Part shown: positions 33,191-41,310 of the stretch, piece after piece | How the letters are laid out: each line of letters starts with the position of its first letter | Numbering within the stretch: the stretch's first letter is position 1 | Source: CAMDTE01 sp964504345 | GTDB taxonomy: Bacteria > Bacteroidota > Bacteroidia > Flavobacteriales > Schleiferiaceae | Direction of reading: 5' to 3' | NCBI GenBank assembly: GCA_964504345.1 | Contig: CAZDDX010000004.1 | Coordinates: 62,001-126,000, forward strand | DNA length: 64,000 nt | Position numbers and translations under genes: made by a program | The notes under the pieces: generated by a model | Seen by the model: the letters and a program-made list of their open reading frames with translations, nothing else | Databases searched by the model: none | What the model was told of the DNA's origin: nothing

Positions 33191-34306
33191 TTACAAATCC
33201 AGGTCGTCCAGCTCTTGAGCTGCCGAACCGTCGGACATTAGGAACGCTTTCAAAAATGCATCGATCTCACCGTCCAAAACCCGATCTGGATCCGAAGTTT
33301 CCGTGCCCGTGCGCACGTCCTTCACCAATTTATACGGGTGCAAAACGTAGTTACGGATCTGAGAACCCCACTCAATTTTCTTCTTGCCGGATTCAATTTC
33401 TGCGCGTTTGGCGTTGCGCGCCTCAATTTCCATCTCGTACAAACGAGACTTCAGCAATTGAATCGCCTTTTCCTTGTTCTGCAACTGGGAACGCGTTTCG
33501 GTGTTTTCAATCACGATGCCCGACGGCTTGTGCCGCAAACGCACCCCGGTTTCTACCTTATTGACGTTCTGACCGCCGGCGCCGCTGGAACGGAACGTGT
33601 CCCATTCGATCTCGCCCAAGTTCACCTGAATGTCGATGGTGTCGTCCACCAACGGATAAACATACACGCTCACAAACGACGTGTGCCGGCGCGCGTTGCT
33701 GTCGAATGGGGAAACCCGCACCAACCGGTGCACTCCGTTTTCGCCTTTGAGGTACCCAAAGACGAACTCGCCCTCGATTTCCAAGGTGACCGTCTTCACG
33801 CCCGCCACTTCGCCTTCTTGGAAGTTCAATTCCCGAACCTTGTGGCCGTTGCGCTCCGCCCAGCGCAGGTACATGCGCATGAGCATCCCGGCCCAGTCGC
33901 AAGACTCAGTTCCTCCTGCACCCGCCGTAATCTGCAAGACTGCGCTTAATTTATCTTCTTCGCCGGAAAGCATGTTCCGGAATTCCATGGTGCCCAAGGC
34001 ATCGTCGGCCGCGGCGTAGAGCGCGTCCACTTCTGCTTCGGTGAGCTCGCCCTCGCGGAAAAACTCCAAGGACAACTCCAGTTCTTCGCACTGCGCCTTA
34101 ACCGCCTTGAAACCGTCCACCCAGTACTTCAGTTCCCGGATTTTCTTCATGGTGATCTCCGCCTTCTTGGAATCGTCCCAAAAACCAGGGTTCACCGTGC
34201 GTTCCTCCTCGTTGGCCAAGGTGATGCGCTTCTCTTCCAGGCGCAGGTAGCCCTCCAGGGCCTTCAATCGATCAAAAATTTCGCGTACGCGATCCGTAGT
34301 CACCAT
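33191..34306 (-). CDS. prfB: peptide chain release factor 2, without programmed frameshift
   Basis: RF2 releases peptides at UGA and UAA. The 371-residue product contains the class-1 catalytic GGQ (in SSGAGGQNVNKV, about 242-253) and the RF2 anticodon-like SPF (SPFDSNAR, about 197-204). Unlike most prfB genes it is one open frame. Codons 21-22 read CTG CGC where CTT TGA would stand, so no +1 frameshift is needed. The frame is open upstream to 34660, but a TATTTTTG promoter lies only 7 bases before the ATG at 34306. Confidence 0.95.
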   Translation of the reverse strand: MVTTDRVREIFDRLKALEGYLRLEEKRITLANEEERTVNPGFWDDSKKAEITMKKIRELKYWVDGFKAVKAQCEELELSLEFFREGELTEAEVDALYAAADDALGTMEFRNMLSGEEDKLSAVLQITAGAGGTESCDWAGMLMRMYLRWAERNGHKVRELNFQEGEVAGVKTVTLEIEGEFVFGYLKGENGVHRLVRVSPFDSNARRHTSFVSVYVYPLVDDTIDIQVNLGEIEWDTFRSSGAGGQNVNKVETGVRLRHKPSGIVIENTETRSQLQNKEKAIQLLKSRLYEMEIEARNAKRAEIESGKKKIEWGSQIRNYVLHPYKLVKDVRTGTETSDPDRVLDGEIDAFLKAFLMSDGSAAQELDDLDL

Positions 34307-34313
34307 AAGTATG

Positions 34314-34321
34314 CAAAAATA
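34314..34321 (-). promoter_or_regulatory. -7 promoter element of prfB
   Basis: The minus strand reads TATTTTTG, a full TAnnTTTG match, 7 bases before the ATG. It is joined to the left end of the palindrome at 34320-34335. Confidence 0.6.
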
Positions 34322-34335
34322 CGGCACTTGCCGTA
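34320..34335. repeat. 16-bp palindrome between divergent prfB and ltaE
   Basis: TACGGCACTTGCCGTA has perfect 7-bp arms around a CT centre. It sits exactly between the two divergent promoter regions, with a -7-like TTTG on each side. It could be an operator, or just the product of mirrored promoters. Confidence 0.5.
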
Positions 34336-34345
34336 CTTTGGTGCC

Positions 34346-35395
34346 ATGAATGCTCCTGCTTTTTGGGCCGACTTTCGGTCCGACACCGTGACCCGTCCCA
34401 CGCCCCAGATGCTCGCCGCCATGAACGCTGCACCCGTAGGGGACGACGTCCTGGGCGACGATCCCACCGTTCAACTTTTGGAGGCCACTACCGCCGAGCG
34501 GTTTGGAATGGAAGCAGGTCTTTTTTGTCCGTCGGGCACCATGACCAATCAAATCGCCATCAACGTGCACACCCGTCCGGGGGACGAACTCATCTGCTCT
34601 CCGTTGGCCCACGTCTACAACTACGAAGGAGGCGGGGTTGCCTTCAACTCCGGCGTGCAAGTGCGGGTTGCCGGCGACGCCTACGGACGGGTGTCACCCG
34701 ACGATATCCGCGGAGCGTTGCAGCCACAAGACAACGTTCACGCCGCCCCAACCCGTTTGGTGGTCTTGGAAAACACCAGCAACAAGGGCGGCGGCACCTG
34801 CTTGGGTTTGGACGCACTCCGGGCCGCTGAAGCGGTTGCCCGCGAACACCAACTGGCCTTCCATTTGGACGGCGCTCGCTTGTGGAATGCCTTGGTCCAA
34901 GACCGTGAGTCCCCCGAAGACTACGGCCGATTGTTCGACAGCATCTCCCTGTGTTTCAGTAAAGGACTAGGTGCACCCGTGGGTTCCGTCTTGGTGGGCA
35001 ACCGCGATTTTATTCAACACGCGCGGCGCATCCGAAAACGCTTTGGCGGCGGCATGCGCCAAGCCGGCTACCTGGCAGCAGGGGCCTTGTTCGCCTTGGA
35101 ACACCACGTGGATCGCCTGGCCGAAGACCACCAAAGGGCGTCCCAAATTGGGACGTTTTTAAAGCAGCTTTCGTGGGTGACTGAATGCAAACCGGTGGCC
35201 ACCAACATCGTCATCTTTCGCCTGGCCGACGGCTGCGACGCGCGCCAACTGCAAAGTCATTTGGCCGAAATGGGAATCGGAATTTCTGCCATGGACGCTC
35301 GGTGGCTACGCGCCGTCACGCACTACGACGTAGGGGACCGCGCCGTGGAAGCCCTTTGTGCGGGATTGGGTTCCTTCGCACCCCGCCAAGCCTAA
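34346..35395 (+). CDS. ltaE: low-specificity L-threonine aldolase
   Basis: This PLP enzyme splits threonine into glycine and acetaldehyde. From the ATG at 34346 there are 349 residues. Visible features are FRSDTVTRPTPQML (about 9-22), GDDVLGDDPTVQLLE, FHLDGARLWNA (about 171-181) and SKGLGAPVGSVLVG with the PLP-binding lysine near 210. Length and motifs fit the fold-type I aldolase family. A TACTTTG promoter-like element precedes it. It is convergent with recX. Confidence 0.94.
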   Translation: MNAPAFWADFRSDTVTRPTPQMLAAMNAAPVGDDVLGDDPTVQLLEATTAERFGMEAGLFCPSGTMTNQIAINVHTRPGDELICSPLAHVYNYEGGGVAFNSGVQVRVAGDAYGRVSPDDIRGALQPQDNVHAAPTRLVVLENTSNKGGGTCLGLDALRAAEAVAREHQLAFHLDGARLWNALVQDRESPEDYGRLFDSISLCFSKGLGAPVGSVLVGNRDFIQHARRIRKRFGGGMRQAGYLAAGALFALEHHVDRLAEDHQRASQIGTFLKQLSWVTECKPVATNIVIFRLADGCDARQLQSHLAEMGIGISAMDARWLRAVTHYDVGDRAVEALCAGLGSFAPRQA

Positions 35396-35421
35396 ATCCT
35401 CGGGAAGGAACAAAAAACGCT

Positions 35422-35901
35422 TTATTCTTCTCGGCCGGGAGCCGTCTCCCGCGCCCATTCGGACTCAAATCCTCGCTGGTACAAAGCCTGTTCCACCTTG
35501 AAGCGGCGTTGGTGCACGGGAACCCCGCTCGCGGCCTCCCATTCCTTAGCTCCGCGCAAGCGCGCGGCCGCCTCGTATTCCTCCGGGTCCAATTCACTCA
35601 ATCCCAGCGCCACACACGCTGCCGATACTCCTTTTGCCCGGAGCCCGTGGGTAATCTTGATTCTGCCCCAGCCCAACGACCGAAACTTTCCCCGCGCATA
35701 GGCCCGCGCAAATCGCTCTTCGTTCACCCAATCCGCTGCAAAAGCATCCAATAGGAGTTGATCCGCGGCGTCTCCTCGAAAACCCAAAGAGGCAATCTTG
35801 GTTTTGACCTCGCTCTGGCACCGCTCCTGGTAGGCGCAGTAGCGTTCCAAAGCCGCCCTCCCGTCCTCCAAGGTGAAAACTTTCTTTGCTTGCCAAGCCA
35901 T
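35422..35901 (-). CDS. recX: regulatory protein RecX
   Basis: RecX modulates RecA filaments. The 159-residue helical protein shows three-helix repeats, with RYCAYQERCQSEVKTKI near the start and DWVNEERFARAYARGKFRSLGWGRIKI in the middle region (about 59-85). The start is the ATG at 35901; a more upstream ATG at 35916 precedes a promoter-like TTTCTTTG whose 3' end lies 4 bases before 35901. recA is not in the window. Confidence 0.9.
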   Translation of the reverse strand: MAWQAKKVFTLEDGRAALERYCAYQERCQSEVKTKIASLGFRGDAADQLLLDAFAADWVNEERFARAYARGKFRSLGWGRIKITHGLRAKGVSAACVALGLSELDPEEYEAAARLRGAKEWEAASGVPVHQRRFKVEQALYQRGFESEWARETAPGREE

Positions 35902-35905
35902 ACCG

Positions 35906-35913
35906 CAAAGAAA
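35906..35913 (-). promoter_or_regulatory. -7-like element of recX
   Basis: The minus strand reads TTTCTTTG (7 of 8 matches to TAnnTTTG), then CGGT, then the ATG at 35901. Confidence 0.4.
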
Positions 35914-35914
35914 C

Positions 35915-35942
35915 AAAAAAGGCGGCCCAGGGGCCGCCTTTT
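35915..35942 (-). terminator. terminator at the 3' end of the rng operon
   Basis: A 10-bp stem AAGGCGGCCC / GGGCCGCCTT (35919-35928, 35931-35940) with an AG loop is followed on the minus strand by a T-run. Its arms are identical to those of the terminator after rodA. Confidence 0.85.
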
Positions 35943-36004
35943 AAACACTTAAGTTGTGCACCAATTGAAAAGGATAACCATCCAATGCAACGCGGTGGCA
36001 AGCC

Positions 36005-37525
36005 TTACTGAAACTTATACTCCAACATCTTGAACGAGTCCCGTGGAACTACATCCATTTTGCCTTTGTACTTGCGCTGCCATTGGTGCAGTATGCTGCT
36101 CCAAAACAGCCCTTTGGTCAAGTAGGCATGTAGGAACGGGTGAACGTGTAAGGCCCACTTCTTCCCGTCCTTCTTTTTGCGCTGCGCCAACGAAGCAAAC
36201 TCCTGCTCCAATTTTTCCACCAAGACAATGGGGGCATCCACCAACATGTCTGGGTTTTCTTCTTGGGTTTCGATTGCTTTTTCCGGACGCACCCGCTGGC
36301 GGGTAATTTCCACCAATCCAAATTTGGACGGAGGCAAAATTTTGTGCTTGGCCCGGTCTTGGGACATCATTTCTTTCACCTTGTCGTACAGTGCCCGACG
36401 ATGCTCGTTGGAGTGCAAATCAATAAAATCCACCACAATGATGCCGCCCATGTCCCGCAAGCGCAACTGACGAGCCACCTCTTCCGCTGCCAATAAATTG
36501 ACCGCCAAGGCACCTTCTTCCTGACTTTCTCCCACCGCGCCTCGGTTGCCGCTGTTCACGTCAATGACGTGCAACGCCTCTGTATGCTCAATGATGAGGT
36601 AAGCCCCTTTTTGCAAGGTTACCGTGCGACCGAACGAGGTTTTAACCTGACGGTCCACATTGAAATGCTGGAAAATGGGCGCTGTACCGGAGTACAACTT
36701 CACCATGTCCGCTTTGTCCGGCGCAATTTCCTGGAGGTACTGCTTGACTTCGTTCGCCCAATCCTCGTTGTCCACGTGGATCTTGGTGAACGATTCGTTG
36801 AAGACGTCGCGCAAAAACGCAGACGCCCGGTCCATTTCCTGCATTACGCGCTGACCAGACTTGGCTTGGCGCAATTGCCGGTGCAGTGATTTCCATTTGG
36901 CCATCAGGCCTTCCAAATCCGCAGTCAGTTCGACTTCGGTTTTGTTTTCCGCTACAGTACGTACAATCAACCCAAATCCCTTGGGCCGAATGCTGTCCGC
37001 GAGCCGACGCAGTCGCTCTTTTTCTTTTCGTTCCCGAATCTTTTGCGAAACCGATACACGGTCCGAAAAGGGCACCAACACCATAAACCGACCCGCCAGG
37101 GAGATTTCCGAAGTAATTCGGGGTCCCTTGGTGGAAATCGGTTCTTTGATGATCTGTACCAGGATGTCTTGTCCTACTTTAACCGCTTCGTCCATAGCGC
37201 CCTCTTTCTCAATTTCAGCCTGAAGCTGGAAATCGGAAATTGTGGCCGGCTGCTTGCCCAACAACACCTTTTTGGTGAATTGCTGCCAAGAAGCCAATTG
37301 AGGACCCAAGTCGTGGTAGTGGAGGAAGGCATCTTTTGCGTGCCCTACATCCACGAACGCGGCATTGAGTCCTGGAGCTACTTTCTTTACGCGGCCCAAG
37401 TAGATATCGCCCACTGAGAAGCGGTCGTCGCCTTTTTCGGCGACGAGCTCCACAAGACGACCATCCTGAAGAAGAGCCAATTCTGCGTCCGATCCGCTGG
37501 TTTGAATGACGAGTTCGGTACGCAT
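36005..37525 (-). CDS. rng: ribonuclease G/E family endoribonuclease
   Basis: This RNase processes rRNA and degrades mRNA. The 506-residue protein starts with an S1-like domain (about 38-120: GDIYLGRVKKVAPGLNAAFVDVG). The RNase domain has the metal-binding GGIIVVDFIDL (about 355-365) and the zinc-link region is reduced. There is no long C-terminal degradosome scaffold, so it is of RNase G length. It is the last gene of HU-TPR-mS38-rng, 6 bases after the mini-protein. Confidence 0.94.
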   Translation of the reverse strand: MRTELVIQTSGSDAELALLQDGRLVELVAEKGDDRFSVGDIYLGRVKKVAPGLNAAFVDVGHAKDAFLHYHDLGPQLASWQQFTKKVLLGKQPATISDFQLQAEIEKEGAMDEAVKVGQDILVQIIKEPISTKGPRITSEISLAGRFMVLVPFSDRVSVSQKIRERKEKERLRRLADSIRPKGFGLIVRTVAENKTEVELTADLEGLMAKWKSLHRQLRQAKSGQRVMQEMDRASAFLRDVFNESFTKIHVDNEDWANEVKQYLQEIAPDKADMVKLYSGTAPIFQHFNVDRQVKTSFGRTVTLQKGAYLIIEHTEALHVIDVNSGNRGAVGESQEEGALAVNLLAAEEVARQLRLRDMGGIIVVDFIDLHSNEHRRALYDKVKEMMSQDRAKHKILPPSKFGLVEITRQRVRPEKAIETQEENPDMLVDAPIVLVEKLEQEFASLAQRKKKDGKKWALHVHPFLHAYLTKGLFWSSILHQWQRKYKGKMDVVPRDSFKMLEYKFQ

Positions 37526-37531
37526 TGGCGA

Positions 37532-37621
37532 TTAGCGCTTTTTGTGGCGGTTCTTGCGAAGACGCTTTTTACGCTTGTGAGTGGCCATCTTATGGCGCTT
37601 TCTTTTCTTTCCGCTTGGCAT
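37532..37621 (-). CDS. 29-residue AURKAIP1/COX24 (mS38-like) ribosome-associated mini-protein
   Basis: This tiny frame encodes a peptide of 29 residues starting MPSGKKRKRHKMATHKRKKR and ending RKNRHKKR, more than half Lys, Arg or His. It matches the AURKAIP1/COX24 domain, known from mitochondrial small-subunit protein mS38 and from many Bacteroidota genomes, where it often precedes rng. It is likely bound to rRNA. It is too short for most gene finders. Spacing of 6 bases to rng supports a shared mRNA. Confidence 0.9.
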   Translation of the reverse strand: MPSGKKRKRHKMATHKRKKRLRKNRHKKR

Positions 37622-37640
37622 AGCTAAGTCGTTTAAAAGG

Positions 37641-38138
37641 TTATTGGGGGGCGTGTTCCGTGTGCAACGCTTTCACACGGTCTGCTCCCTCCGCTTGCGG
37701 ATATCGGTCCAAGAACCGATGCACCAAAGCATCGGCACTGTCGGCCTGCCCCAGCTGCAAGTACACTGTGGCCAATTTCTCTACCCCGGGTGCAAAAGCA
37801 GGATCCAGGGATACAACACGGCGAAAGCGTTCCACCGCTTTGTCCATTTGACCCGATTGCACCGAAAATTCACCCAACCAAAAGTGGGCGTCTCGGTGAT
37901 TGGAATCTTCTTGGACGACTTCGCGCAGCAACATAATGGCCTCCATGGGGTTCTCCGAACCTCCCTGAATCAATTCGACCGCTTTTTGCACCTTGGCATC
38001 CAAGGGAGTAAGCGCGGCTTCTTCTTCCTGCGGCGCTGCCGATGGCGATCTCGGAACCAACCACACCAAGGACGCCGAGACCACAAGGGCTGCAGCGATA
38101 CTTAGTACGAGTTTGGAACGCGAAGGAGTCATCGGCAA
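37641..38138 (-). CDS. membrane-anchored TPR protein
   Basis: This 165-residue protein has an N-terminal hydrophobic anchor (about 10-30) and an Ala/Pro/Glu-rich linker. Two to three TPR units follow (about 60-150: DAHFWLGEFSVQSGQMDKAVERF and the next). The layout suggests a periplasmic TPR domain tethered to the inner membrane. It lies between the HU gene (15 bases) and the mS38-like peptide (19 bases). Function unknown. Confidence 0.8.
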   Translation of the reverse strand: MPMTPSRSKLVLSIAAALVVSASLVWLVPRSPSAAPQEEEAALTPLDAKVQKAVELIQGGSENPMEAIMLLREVVQEDSNHRDAHFWLGEFSVQSGQMDKAVERFRRVVSLDPAFAPGVEKLATVYLQLGQADSADALVHRFLDRYPQAEGADRVKALHTEHAPQ

Positions 38139-38153
38139 AGGGTTTATTCCGGA

Positions 38154-38447
38154 TTACTCCTGAACGGCTACGTTGGTTTTCACAGAGTCTGCAAAGGTCT
38201 TAGCAGGCTTGAAAGCAGGAATGTAGTGAGCGGGGATCACCAAAGTGGTGTTCTTGGAGATGTTGCGGCCCGTTTTCTTGGCGCGCTTCTTCAAAATAAA
38301 GCTTCCGAAGCCGCGCAAATAAACGTTGTCACCGGCTTCCATGCTCGCTTTAACTTCGCGCATCATTCCTTCTACAACTGCCTGAACGTCGGCTTTTTCC
38401 ATACCAGTCTTCTCAGCAACGCGATTGACAATGTCGGCTTTGGTCAT
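38154..38447 (-). CDS. HU-family DNA-binding protein
   Basis: The 97-residue nucleoid protein has the HU fold: TKADIVNRVAEKTGMEKADV at the start, VYLRGFGSFILKKR (about 42-55) with the conserved GFGSF, and an arm region AKKTGRNISKNTTLVIPAHYIPAFKP. It bends DNA as a dimer. It heads the operon to rng and is divergent from mutY. Whether it is HU proper or an IHF-like paralogue cannot be settled here. Confidence 0.94.
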   Translation of the reverse strand: MTKADIVNRVAEKTGMEKADVQAVVEGMMREVKASMEAGDNVYLRGFGSFILKKRAKKTGRNISKNTTLVIPAHYIPAFKPAKTFADSVKTNVAVQE

Positions 38448-38503
38448 TTTGGTTCGATTTAAATAAGTTTAAAAAGAGTTGTAGGTCGCTAATTTTGAGG
38501 GCG

Positions 38504-38511
38504 CAAAGATA
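38504..38511 (-). promoter_or_regulatory. promoter of the HU operon
   Basis: The minus strand reads TATCTTTG with a TTG (38534-38532) 20 bases upstream, a good -33/-7 pair. The leader to the ATG at 38447 is about 50 bases. Confidence 0.7.
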
Positions 38512-38543
38512 CGAAGTAAACCCTGATTTAACAAGCCTTTTTC

Positions 38544-39557
38544 ATGACAGACTTCTCGCATCGGTTGGTTCGCTGGTACCAAGTGCACAAACGTGAGCTC
38601 CCTTGGCGGGAACACCGCAATCCCTATGCCATTTGGTTGAGCGAGGTGCTGCTTCAACAAACCCGGGTGGAACAAGGCACTCCCTATTTCCTCCGGTTCG
38701 TGGAACGATTTCCCACCGTGGAAGATTTAGCGTCAGCACAACTGGACGACTTGCTGCAAGTTTGGCAAGGATTGGGCTACTATGCCCGAGCTCGAAACTT
38801 ACACGCTGCCGCGAAAATCGTGGCGAACGAATGGGGAGGGGTATGGAAAACCGAAGTTGATGATTGGCGCGCCTTGCCCGGAGTCGGGCCGTACACCGCC
38901 GGAGCCATTGCCTCCATTGCCTTTGGAACCCGTGCAGCCGCTGTGGACGGAAACGTTAACCGCGTTCTGAGCCGATGGGCTGAAATTGAAGTCCCCATCG
39001 ATAAGCCGGAAGGCCATAAGGCCCTCTGGGAATTAGCAGATTCCCTTCTGCCGACCGGTGATTGCGGCGACCACACCCAAGCACTCATGGAATTGGGAAG
39101 TTTAGTATGTACACCCAAGCAACCCAAGTGCGTTGAATGCCCCATTTCGGCAGACTGCGCAGTGGCATTTCAATCCAATAAGGCAGAAATGCTCCCGGTA
39201 AAGTTGGGGAAAACAAAAGTTCTAGAAGAGCACTGGCACCGCATGTTCGTAGTTCGCGGCGGATATTTTTTGTGCAGAAAAAGGCCCGTTAGCGGCATTT
39301 GGCCTGGATTGATGGACTTACCGGAACCGCGTGACTTGGGTACGCCGGAGGCTGAAATCAAAACATGGAGTGCCGGAAGCCCGGTGAAACACCGGCTGAG
39401 TCACCGACGCTTGTGGATTCATTTTTACCGCATGGACGCTCGTGATTTAACCATTCAACCGGATGGATTTGAGTGGGTCGCACAAGGTAATTGGGAAGAC
39501 CTTGCTTGGCCCGTACCGGTGGGTCGTTGGCTTAAAAAAAATAGTATCTTTGATTAG
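38544..39557 (+). CDS. mutY: A/G-specific adenine glycosylase
   Basis: MutY removes adenine mispaired with 8-oxoguanine. The 337-residue protein has the helix-hairpin-helix LPGVGPYTAGAIAS (about 111-124), a catalytic aspartate in AAVDGNVNRV (about 132-141), and a 4Fe-4S cluster motif C-x6-C-x2-C-x5-C near residues 190-206. A C-terminal NUDIX-like recognition domain follows. It starts the mutY-ssb-gldE-gldD set, which is widely conserved in this phylum. Confidence 0.96.
   Translation: MTDFSHRLVRWYQVHKRELPWREHRNPYAIWLSEVLLQQTRVEQGTPYFLRFVERFPTVEDLASAQLDDLLQVWQGLGYYARARNLHAAAKIVANEWGGVWKTEVDDWRALPGVGPYTAGAIASIAFGTRAAAVDGNVNRVLSRWAEIEVPIDKPEGHKALWELADSLLPTGDCGDHTQALMELGSLVCTPKQPKCVECPISADCAVAFQSNKAEMLPVKLGKTKVLEEHWHRMFVVRGGYFLCRKRPVSGIWPGLMDLPEPRDLGTPEAEIKTWSAGSPVKHRLSHRRLWIHFYRMDARDLTIQPDGFEWVAQGNWEDLAWPVPVGRWLKKNSIFD
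39545..39552 (+). promoter_or_regulatory. -7 promoter element of ssb
   Basis: TATCTTTG matches TAnnTTTG, overlapping the last codons of mutY, 36 bases before the ssb ATG. Confidence 0.5.
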
Positions 39558-39588
39558 ATAATTACAACTCATTTGCTATTCTAATACA

Positions 39589-39996
39589 ATGGCCGGTACC
39601 CTAAATAAAGTCATGCTCATTGGGAATTTGGGCAAGGACCCTGAGGTTCGAAATTTTGAAAACGGCGGCATGCTCGTTCGCTTTCCATTGGCAACGACCG
39701 AGTCGTATACCAATCGCGAGGGAGAACGTAAAGAGTCTACGGAATGGCACACGATAGTGGTGCGCAGTCCGCGTCTGGGCGAAGTTTGCGAACGTCATTT
39801 GCACAAAGGCGACAAGGTATTTATTGAAGGGAAGATTCGTTCGCGCCAGTGGACAGATGATTCCGGCCAAACACGATATTCTGTTGAAATTGCAGCGGAC
39901 AGCATGACCATGCTCGGCCACAACCCCATGCGCCAGCAGGATCGTCAAGACCGTCCGTACGGACAGCACGACGACGCTACCGATGATTTGGGCTGA
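39589..39996 (+). CDS. ssb: single-stranded DNA-binding protein
   Basis: The 135-residue OB-fold protein shows LNKVMLIGNLGKDPEVR (about 4-20), TEWHTIVV (about 53-60) and VFIEGKIRSRQWTDDSG (about 80-96), the core of bacterial SSB. The C-terminal tail ends TDDLG and lacks the usual DDDIPF acidic tip, which recruits partners in other bacteria. It lies between mutY and gldE. Confidence 0.95.
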   Translation: MAGTLNKVMLIGNLGKDPEVRNFENGGMLVRFPLATTESYTNREGERKESTEWHTIVVRSPRLGEVCERHLHKGDKVFIEGKIRSRQWTDDSGQTRYSVEIAADSMTMLGHNPMRQQDRQDRPYGQHDDATDDLG

Positions 39997-40023
39997 TCCC
40001 TTGTGTGAACCAATACCCCCTCC

Positions 40024-41310
40024 TTGGACCCTGACCCTTCCCCGCTCCCGCTGCTCATTGGCCTAATCGCGCTTGGTTTACTCTTAATTGGCTCTGCGTT
40101 CGCATCAGCAAGTGAGGTTGCCTTCTTTTCGTTGGATCCCCGTATGCGCAACGATGTGCGGGAAAGTGTGCGCGCTGACGATCAACGAATTCATGTTTTG
40201 TTGAATCACCCGGAAAAGTTATTGGCAACCCTTTTGGTGCTCAATAATTCGTTCAATTTGGCCTTGGCTCTTTTGTCTACCTGGCTGCTCCAGAGTTTTG
40301 CAGCACCCCACCTGGACGCGTGGACCGTCGGCCTCTTGGAGATTGTTGGAGTAACGGCCTTGATTTTAACGTTTGGGGAGATTTTGCCCAAGAGTGTAGG
40401 ATCTGCCCATCCTTTGGCTACCGCCCGGCGCATGGTGGCTCCATTAAGTGCTCTTTTCTCGGCTCTCACGCCGCTTACCTCTCCGCTGATGGCTACCGGA
40501 CAGTGGTTTGGAGAAGCTAAGAAAAACGGAACGCTTTCCGTGGATGACCTCGAAAATGCCTTGGATATTACGACATCTGGAAACGAACAAACACAGGAAA
40601 ACCAATGGCTCCGGGGCATTGTTCGCTTCGGAGGGGTGTCTGCCAATCAGATCATGGCCCAGCGCGGCAACATGGTGGTGGTTCGCTCAGAATGGACCTT
40701 TTCGGAAGTCCTGCAGGCCGTTGTGGATCATGGTTATTCGCGTTTTCCCGTCCAAGGCAAGTCACTGGACGAAATAGTGGGCATCCTGCACACCAAAGAT
40801 CTGCTGCCCTATTTGGGTGCTGAAACCGATTTCGCATGGCGGAGCTTGGTGCGCAAGATTCTTTTTGTTCCGGAGGGCATGAAAATCGACGATTTGTTGC
40901 GCGAATTTCAGACCAAGAAAATGCACATGGCCGTGGTAGTGGACGAGTACGGAGGAACGTCTGGTTTGGTTACTCTGGAGGACGTGATGGAAGAAATCAT
41001 CGGCGAAATTGAAGATGAATTCGACGAGGAGGAATTTCCCTACTCGCGTTTGGACGAGCGCACCGTTGTTTTTGAAGGAAGAACACCCCTGAATGACGTG
41101 GTTCGCGTATTGGGACTGCCGTCGGACCGATTGGACGATTGGCGGGGTGAAGCAGAATCTTTAGCCGGTTTGCTGCTGCAGAATGCCACCGGTCACCTGC
41201 CCACAAAAGGGTATCAAGCGCAAGTGGGCGGGCTCATCCTAACCGTGGAGGCCGTGGACAAACGACGGATTGTGCGTGTTAAAGTAGAATTGGACCGAGA
41301 TGTTGAATAG
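40024..41310 (+). CDS. gldE: gliding motility-associated protein GldE (CNNM/CBS family)
   Basis: The 428-residue protein has an N-terminal DUF21/CNNM membrane domain (about 10-195), a CBS pair (about 210-330) and a C-terminal CorC_HlyC domain (about 345-420). The position between ssb and gldD identifies it as GldE, which supports the gliding/type IX machinery in flavobacteria. Start is TTG at 40024, the first start codon after an upstream stop; no ATG lies before residue about 40. It overlaps gldD by 11 bases. Confidence 0.87.
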   Translation: MDPDPSPLPLLIGLIALGLLLIGSAFASASEVAFFSLDPRMRNDVRESVRADDQRIHVLLNHPEKLLATLLVLNNSFNLALALLSTWLLQSFAAPHLDAWTVGLLEIVGVTALILTFGEILPKSVGSAHPLATARRMVAPLSALFSALTPLTSPLMATGQWFGEAKKNGTLSVDDLENALDITTSGNEQTQENQWLRGIVRFGGVSANQIMAQRGNMVVVRSEWTFSEVLQAVVDHGYSRFPVQGKSLDEIVGILHTKDLLPYLGAETDFAWRSLVRKILFVPEGMKIDDLLREFQTKKMHMAVVVDEYGGTSGLVTLEDVMEEIIGEIEDEFDEEEFPYSRLDERTVVFEGRTPLNDVVRVLGLPSDRLDDWRGEAESLAGLLLQNATGHLPTKGYQAQVGGLILTVEAVDKRRIVRVKVELDRDVE

